Assembly (NCBI RefSeq): GCF_900104155.1
Contig: NZ_FMYB01000003.1
Location: 124,001-188,000, forward strand
Source of the DNA: Butyrivibrio sp. INlla16
Lineage (GTDB): Bacteria > Bacillota > Clostridia > Lachnospirales > Lachnospiraceae
Direction: 5' to 3'
Length of the DNA stretch: 64,000 nucleotides
Shown: positions 59,988-64,000 of the stretch, one piece after another
Layout of the letters: each line of letters starts with the position of its first letter
Position numbering within the stretch: the first letter of the stretch is position 1
Translations under genes and position numbers: made by a program
Notes under the pieces: model-generated
Told to the model about the DNA's origin: nothing
Databases searched by the model: none
Seen by the model: only the letters and a program-made list of their open reading frames with translations

Positions 59988-61886
59988 TCAGCTGTTTTCA
60001 TCATAAACTATGACTTTATCAGTGAGCTTCCTGCTCATTTCATGCCTGGCTTTTCGATTCGCAACTGTATCGAATATAATTGAAAAATCGTAATCTTCAG
60101 GATAAAGTTCATCTGCCTTTACATGCAGTTTTACTCTCTTGTGGTTTATGTAGATTTTCTTGTTTGGCAGCTGCACCCTCAGAATTCCCTTTTTATTTAT
60201 GGGCTCGCATACAATACCTATCTTCTTGTCGGGATAGATCATAACGCTGTCGCCAATACTGAATTTCTGTTCCAGCTCTGCGGTGGAATGTATTTTCTTT
60301 GCTTTGACGATTTTGCCGGTGCCTCGTTTTCTTATTGCATTCTTTTTACCCGAAAACTCATAGTCCTTGCCATATGCGGCCTTGGCTGCAACCTTCAGCA
60401 TCTCTTCAGGCATACCGAGCCTCTCTGCAATATAAAATGCGCAGCTCTCTCCGGCTTCTCCGATTATCATCTCATAGGTCGGGCGAAGCGTCTCCTTATC
60501 AAACACCATCCTCGCATTCACAATATGCTCAGCCCTTGAGGCGTACTCCTTGATCTCGGGATAATGCGTTGTCACAAGGAAGTTCGCGCCGCTCTTTCTA
60601 AGCTCCTCCAATATCGCAACAGCAATTCCCATTCCCTCTGCAGGATCTGTTCCCGAACCAAGCTCGTCCATGATTACAAGGCTTTCCTGATTTACACTTC
60701 CGAGTATATCAAGAACATTTTTAATATGAGCCGAAAAAGTCGACAGGTTTTCGGAAAGATTCTGACCGTCTCCAATGTCCGACAAATAATTGCTGTTCAT
60801 GCAGATATCTGCTGCTTTACACGGTACATGAAGTCCGCACTGAGCCATGTAACAGCTTAGCATAACCGTTTTGATGGCAACTGTCTTTCCACCGGTGTTG
60901 GGACCTGTTATCACAATTCCGTTTACACCTTCATCTTCAAGTGAAAAATCCAGCGGGACATTTACCTCTTTATCCATTAGCGGATGCCTTGCTTTAGCAA
61001 GTTTTATGCGCCTTTCAAGATTTATGGCAGGTTTGATGCAATCAAGATCAATGCTTAGCTTCCCCTTCGAAAAAACGTAATCAAGCTTCTCCATCATCTT
61101 GATGTTTTCTTCCATTATCGGAGCAACATCCGACACCATCGCCGTAAGGATATACAGTATCTTGTAAACCTCGTTCTCCTCATCTATACGAAGAAGTTCC
61201 AATTCCTCGTAACACTTCGACAAACCTACGGGCTCAACAAAGAGCGTATTTCCGGTCGCAGATTTATCAATCACTATTCCCGGTATCTTAGCTTTACATT
61301 CTTTCTTCACCGGAACGCATACTCTGCCGTTTCTCATTGTGTAATAGGAATCCGCCATGTATGCCTTGTTCTTCCTGATGATCTGCTCAGCCTTCTGCTT
61401 CATGGATTCTTCCATGGTTGTTATGCGATTCCTGATCTCATAAAGCTCTTTTGTTGCCCTGTCATCCACCTCTTCATTTCTTATCTGTCTGCAGATTTCA
61501 TCTTTTAACTCATAAAGTGGATTTAAATTTTCATCATAATATGCAAGTGAATTTTCATACTGTTTACCGCGTGACAGATAGTCCATCATCCTCTCTACTG
61601 CAACAAGAACCTTTTCAACTCTCTCAAGCTGATAGGGTGTAAGGCTACTCCCTGTGTCAGCTATCGTTAGAATCTCTCTTATCTCAGTGACATTCTGCAC
61701 CGGAGGATTTCCTAGCTTTTCTATCAGCTTTCGGCTATCCGTGGTATCCTGAAGCTCCTTTCTTAGCTCCCTTTCATTTAATATGATGTCGGCCTCTCTT
61801 ATCTTTTCCTTTGCATAATCTGTACTTGTGAGCTCTGCCCACATATTTTTAATCTTATCGAATTCAATTTGTGTTTGTGTATTCAT
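59988..61886 (-). CDS. MutS2-like ATPase lacking the Smr nuclease domain
   Basis: This 632-residue protein has the MutS core (about 1-300), the clamp region with RNGRVCVPVKKECKAKIPGIVIDKSATGNTLFVEP, which is typical of MutS2, Walker A GPNTGGKT (328-335), IGDGQNLSENLSTFSAHIKN and Walker B IMDELGSGTDPAEG. The C-terminal part has a KOW-like segment (FSIGDSVMIYPDKKIGIVCEPINKKGILRVQL) but no Smr domain, which accounts for the missing 150 residues compared with MutS2 of about 785. It may act in recombination or on stalled ribosomes, as proposed for MutS2, without the nuclease function. A 7-bp hairpin lies just before its ribosome site. Confidence 0.85.
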   Translation of the reverse strand: MNTQTQIEFDKIKNMWAELTSTDYAKEKIREADIILNERELRKELQDTTDSRKLIEKLGNPPVQNVTEIREILTIADTGSSLTPYQLERVEKVLVAVERMMDYLSRGKQYENSLAYYDENLNPLYELKDEICRQIRNEEVDDRATKELYEIRNRITTMEESMKQKAEQIIRKNKAYMADSYYTMRNGRVCVPVKKECKAKIPGIVIDKSATGNTLFVEPVGLSKCYEELELLRIDEENEVYKILYILTAMVSDVAPIMEENIKMMEKLDYVFSKGKLSIDLDCIKPAINLERRIKLAKARHPLMDKEVNVPLDFSLEDEGVNGIVITGPNTGGKTVAIKTVMLSCYMAQCGLHVPCKAADICMNSNYLSDIGDGQNLSENLSTFSAHIKNVLDILGSVNQESLVIMDELGSGTDPAEGMGIAVAILEELRKSGANFLVTTHYPEIKEYASRAEHIVNARMVFDKETLRPTYEMIIGEAGESCAFYIAERLGMPEEMLKVAAKAAYGKDYEFSGKKNAIRKRGTGKIVKAKKIHSTAELEQKFSIGDSVMIYPDKKIGIVCEPINKKGILRVQLPNKKIYINHKRVKLHVKADELYPEDYDFSIIFDTVANRKARHEMSRKLTDKVIVYDENS

Positions 61887-61920
61887 TTTTCCCTCCGGTT
61901 ACCCTCACGGTAACCTCTCA

Positions 61921-62733
61921 TCATTCAAGCAGATTCTTAAACACCTTGGTGATTTCGGACTCACCCTTATGGTTCCATAAAAACTGCACATCGCTTCCGA
62001 CTTCCGGAGTTTTATCCAAATCCTGTGAAAACTTTGCGGGGATCAAAAGTTCCCAATAACGAACCATATACGTGTCATCTTCTATAGATTCCACAACACC
62101 AAGGTGCTGTTCGAATATCTGCATAAAACCTTCCTGCACCTTAACTGCGCGATATTTCGGGAACTCTTTGTTAATCTCTGCAAGTCTTTCTTTGTCTTCG
62201 AGTTTTTCGAAATCCTTGCTTTCTATGAGTTTCCCTTTGACGTTTGAAAAGTCGTTACCTAGCGGCAGAACCATTAATGCATCAAAGCTGTTTCCCTGTT
62301 CATCAGTGATTCCGTACTTTGCACCGCGTTCAAACCCAAAGCGGGGATAGTAATTTGGCTCTCCCATAAGAGCAATTCCCGCATAGCCTGCCTCTTTTGC
62401 AAGTTTTATGGTTTCTCTCATCAGCACGCCGCCAATATCGTTTCCTTCCATGGTCGGCTCTACCGCCAGCGGTCCGAATGTGACAACATCTGTAGTCACA
62501 TCGCCGTCCACTATCCAAGCCTTTGTGTAATAAACAGCGCCGACTATGTGTCCGTTATATTCCGCAATTCTGCTTATTTCCGGAATGTAATCCTTGGACT
62601 GCCTTATTATCCTTATAAGAAAATGCTCATCAGCTGCCGGCTTGTACTTGTTATAAAAGCTGCGCATAGTCATCAGTTCTGTATTCTTGTAATCAGCAGG
62701 TTCCTCTGCTCTTATAATTAAGTTGTCTAACAT
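61921..62733 (-). CDS. GNAT-family N-acetyltransferase with C-terminal extension
   Basis: This 270-residue protein has an acetyl-CoA-binding GNAT domain in its first 150 residues (SRIAEYNGHIVGAVYYTKAWI, TFGPLAVEPTMEGNDIGGVLMRETIKLAKEAGYAGIALMGEPNYYPRFGFERG), with the pyrophosphate-binding region GNDIGGVLM. The second half (about 170-270) is not assigned; it ends VGSDVQFLWNHKGESEITKVFKNLLE. The ATG at 62733 follows AGGAGG. The substrate is unknown. The long leader with uORF, antiterminator and terminator suggests induction by a compound that slows ribosomes, so an antibiotic substrate is worth testing. Confidence 0.85.
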   Translation of the reverse strand: MLDNLIIRAEEPADYKNTELMTMRSFYNKYKPAADEHFLIRIIRQSKDYIPEISRIAEYNGHIVGAVYYTKAWIVDGDVTTDVVTFGPLAVEPTMEGNDIGGVLMRETIKLAKEAGYAGIALMGEPNYYPRFGFERGAKYGITDEQGNSFDALMVLPLGNDFSNVKGKLIESKDFEKLEDKERLAEINKEFPKYRAVKVQEGFMQIFEQHLGVVESIEDDTYMVRYWELLIPAKFSQDLDKTPEVGSDVQFLWNHKGESEITKVFKNLLE

Positions 62734-62748
62734 TTTTCCTCCTAAACG

Positions 62749-62788
62749 ACAAAAAACCATGATATCTTACGCCAAAGATATCATGGTT
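62749..62788 (-). terminator. Intrinsic terminator inside the acetyltransferase leader
   Basis: A 14-bp stem (62755-62768 with 62775-62788) with a 6-nt loop is followed on the minus strand by TTTTTTGTCG. It lies about 16 nt before the ribosome site of the acetyltransferase, so expression requires read-through. Confidence 0.88.
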
Positions 62789-62951
62789 CATAAATAAACA
62801 TATCAAAAAATGACCTCATAAAATGCGGCTCTTTCCCATAATATTATTAAGCGTAATCTAATAAGCCGGTAGTTTTCACCACAGACTCACAAATATTGAT
62901 TGATTGAATCTTTTGCTCATTGCAATATCACGAGGCCGTATTGCAATGAAA

Positions 62952-62972
62952 TTAGTTCACCACGCTTAACAT
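62952..62972 (-). CDS. Leader peptide uORF MLSVVN
   Basis: A six-codon reading frame (Met-Leu-Ser-Val-Val-Asn, stop TAA) starts at 62972. GAGGAG (62982-62977) lies 4 nt upstream, a strong ribosome site. Codons 2-4 include the segment TTAAGCGT that pairs with ACGCTTAA far downstream. A ribosome paused here would break the long helix and free the antiterminator. Very short leader frames of this type are known upstream of antibiotic resistance genes. Translation is inferred, not shown. Confidence 0.6.
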   Translation of the reverse strand: MLSVVN

Positions 62973-63023
62973 AAAGCTCCTCTTTTTTATATTATGGTTA
63001 AGCACATTTTATGCTCTGATTCG

Positions 63024-63059
63024 AATATATTACTCTAAAACCTGTATGTCAACATACAG
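63024..63059 (-). promoter_or_regulatory. Promoter of the acetyltransferase leader, with palindrome at the -35 box
   Basis: On the minus strand TTGACA (63047-63052) and TATATT (63024-63029) are 17 bp apart; the start is near 63017. The 18-bp inverted repeat CTGTATGT / ACATACAG (63042-63059) has 8-bp arms around the -35 box and may be a repressor site. Confidence 0.75.
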
Positions 63060-63075
63060 TCCTACAAAATATAAT

Positions 63076-63936
63076 TTACATAAATTCCCCTCTATGTTCA
63101 TCGAAGAACTCAAAATATGTCCTCACGCCCTCGAGCTGCGTCCATTTCTTGATATCGACAGGATTTTCATCCAGATCATAAATTCTTGCTCCTCTAAGAG
63201 TAAGAAGAAATGGCGAATGCGTCGCGATTATAAACTGGCATCTGAAAAACCGCGCTGAATTTTGAATAAACTCAAGTAATTCAATCTGCCTCTGTGGCGA
63301 AAGAGAATTTTCCGGCTCATCGAGTAAATACAGACCATTGTCTTTTATCTTCTCGGAAAAATACTGTAGAGCGCTTTCTCCATTACTGTGTTCTATGATA
63401 TTGTTTCCGATTGTTTCCCTGACATATCTTGACTGAGTTTTGGATCGGGCTGCTACTACTTTTTTCAGCTTTTCATAATCATCCAGTGATTTCATCTGAA
63501 ATTTAGAATTTCTATTTTCAATCCACTCATCAAAGACCTGTTCTCTCTTGCGATCAACTCCATCGTTCAAGGCTCTCAGATTAAGCATAAAATCAAACAC
63601 ATCATCACTGGTGATCATTCTGATTTCTTCAGGCCTTTCTCCGCGAGTCATCTCAAATTCACACATTCCGATATAGTCGCCAAAGAAGCTGCTCCGGTTA
63701 AACAATGTATCACGCTCAGCCTTAAGCTTCTCCGCTATCAGATTTAGCGCTGTACTTTTTCCGCATCCATTATTCCCATACAGAATTGTTATATCTGAAA
63801 ATGACAAAGCCTCTAGCTGATTGAGTGTAAATACTCCAAACGGATAAAAGGAGGTATAGCAAGTACTTCTTATGTAATTAACAAACTGTTCTTCTGCATC
63901 CACTCCCGGAAACCGGAAGGAGTCAATATACATCAT
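63076..63936 (-). CDS. RecF/SMC-like AAA ATPase
   Basis: This 286-residue protein is a small P-loop ATPase of the AAA_21/RecF-like group. It has Walker A (LYGNNGCGKST, about residues 53-63), a middle region of about 110 residues with charged helices, Walker B (GLYLLDEPENSLSPQRQIELLEFI) and FIIATHSPFLL. Proteins of this kind include genome maintenance factors and defence ATPases, but a nuclease partner is not seen nearby. Two adjacent ATG codons (63936, 63933) follow AGGAA. It stands alone, upstream of the acetyltransferase promoter. Confidence 0.85.
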   Translation of the reverse strand: MMYIDSFRFPGVDAEEQFVNYIRSTCYTSFYPFGVFTLNQLEALSFSDITILYGNNGCGKSTALNLIAEKLKAERDTLFNRSSFFGDYIGMCEFEMTRGERPEEIRMITSDDVFDFMLNLRALNDGVDRKREQVFDEWIENRNSKFQMKSLDDYEKLKKVVAARSKTQSRYVRETIGNNIIEHSNGESALQYFSEKIKDNGLYLLDEPENSLSPQRQIELLEFIQNSARFFRCQFIIATHSPFLLTLRGARIYDLDENPVDIKKWTQLEGVRTYFEFFDEHRGEFM

Positions 63937-64000
63937 TTCCTACTTAATTCCTTCCCCTTTTTTTCAATAATCTATTTCCATGGTCTTACTTTACCGATCC

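Larger units (their letters stand above)
62734..63017 (-). ncRNA. Structured attenuator leader of the acetyltransferase gene
   Basis: This 284-nt leader fills most of the 342-bp gap between two genes. On the minus strand it holds: segment 1 CCATAATAT (62997-62989); a six-codon uORF; segment 2 TTAAGCGT (62969-62962) inside that uORF; a 10-bp hairpin CATTGCAATA / TATTGCAATG (62918-62948); a GAAA-loop hairpin near 62869-62882; segment 2' ACGCTTAA (62854-62847); segment 1' ATATTATGG (62844-62836); and a terminator. Segments 1/1' and 2/2' are perfect complements (17 bp in total). Segment 1' can also pair with CCATGATAT in the terminator's left arm, with one G-U pair. This gives mutually exclusive folds. 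Confidence 0.7.

Noticed and set aside
62734..63017. T-box or known riboswitch in the acetyltransferase leader
   Set aside because: The T-box AGGGUGGNACCGCG block is absent, and I see no conserved core of the purine, SAM, TPP or guanidine classes.
63076..63936. Phage-defence pair of the RecF-like ATPase with the GNAT gene
   Set aside because: The GNAT gene has its own promoter and attenuator, the two genes are 342 bp apart, and no nuclease or toxin motif is seen beside the ATPase.

Overview
The window looks like the chromosome of an anaerobic, butyrate-forming clostridium of the Lachnospiraceae, most like Butyrivibrio or Pseudobutyrivibrio. The evidence is a phosphate butyryltransferase / butyrate kinase pair, Firmicutes-style rplJ-rplL-rpoB genes, two large sugar ABC importers each beside a YesM/YesN-type two-component system, a GSI glutamine synthetase beside an ANTAR regulator, QueT with a preQ1-type leader, and a high density of cyclic-di-GMP genes. 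Species assignment is inference. I see no rRNA, tRNA, CRISPR array, prophage or insertion sequence.

Layout. 1-8.3 kb (minus strand): the 5' part of rpoB, rplL, rplJ with an L10 leader, prfB and secA. 8.4-17.4 kb: a two-component system (kinase, AraC-type regulator) followed by a YtfQ-type sugar importer with two binding proteins. 17.5-23 kb: buk, ptb, an HD-GYP phosphodiesterase, an acyl-CoA thioesterase, an ANTAR regulator and glnA. 23-28.7 kb: a large glycosidase-like protein, an unknown protein, queT (plus strand) and an EF-hand-like protein. 28.9-42.3 kb: a c-di-GMP signalling region with a PilZ protein, a diguanylate cyclase plus membrane partner, a LytTR regulator and a five-gene operon. 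That operon holds an EAL protein, one complete hybrid kinase, a pseudo-kinase, a lone receiver and a HisKA-REC-HPt-HD-GYP protein. 42.4-44 kb: an L,D-transpeptidase. 44.3-53.2 kb: a second sugar importer with its lipoprotein, regulator and kinase. 53.3-57.8 kb: an ABC exporter, zincin peptidase and OmpR-type two-component operon. 58-59.9 kb: a GntR (YtrA-type) ABC exporter operon. 60-64 kb: a MutS2-like ATPase without Smr domain, a GNAT acetyltransferase behind a structured leader, and a RecF-like ATPase.

The most interesting systems are three. (1) In the 34.0-42.3 kb operon only one protein carries a kinase ATPase domain, while three receivers, one intact HPt and two c-di-GMP hydrolase domains are spread over the others; one member has lost both phospho-accepting histidines. 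I read it as a distributed phosphorelay controlling c-di-GMP breakdown. (2) The 62.7-63.05 kb leader has a good promoter, a six-codon open reading frame with a strong Shine-Dalgarno sequence, a long-range helix enclosing it, an antiterminator segment and an intrinsic terminator just before an acetyltransferase gene. It looks like a ribosome-dependent attenuator. (3) The peptidase/ABC/two-component operon has three tandem 11-bp repeats in place of a -35 box.

A dispersed family of seven roughly 50-bp double-hairpin repeats lies just after stop codons across the window. All functional statements come from reading motifs in the sequence; no database search was possible.
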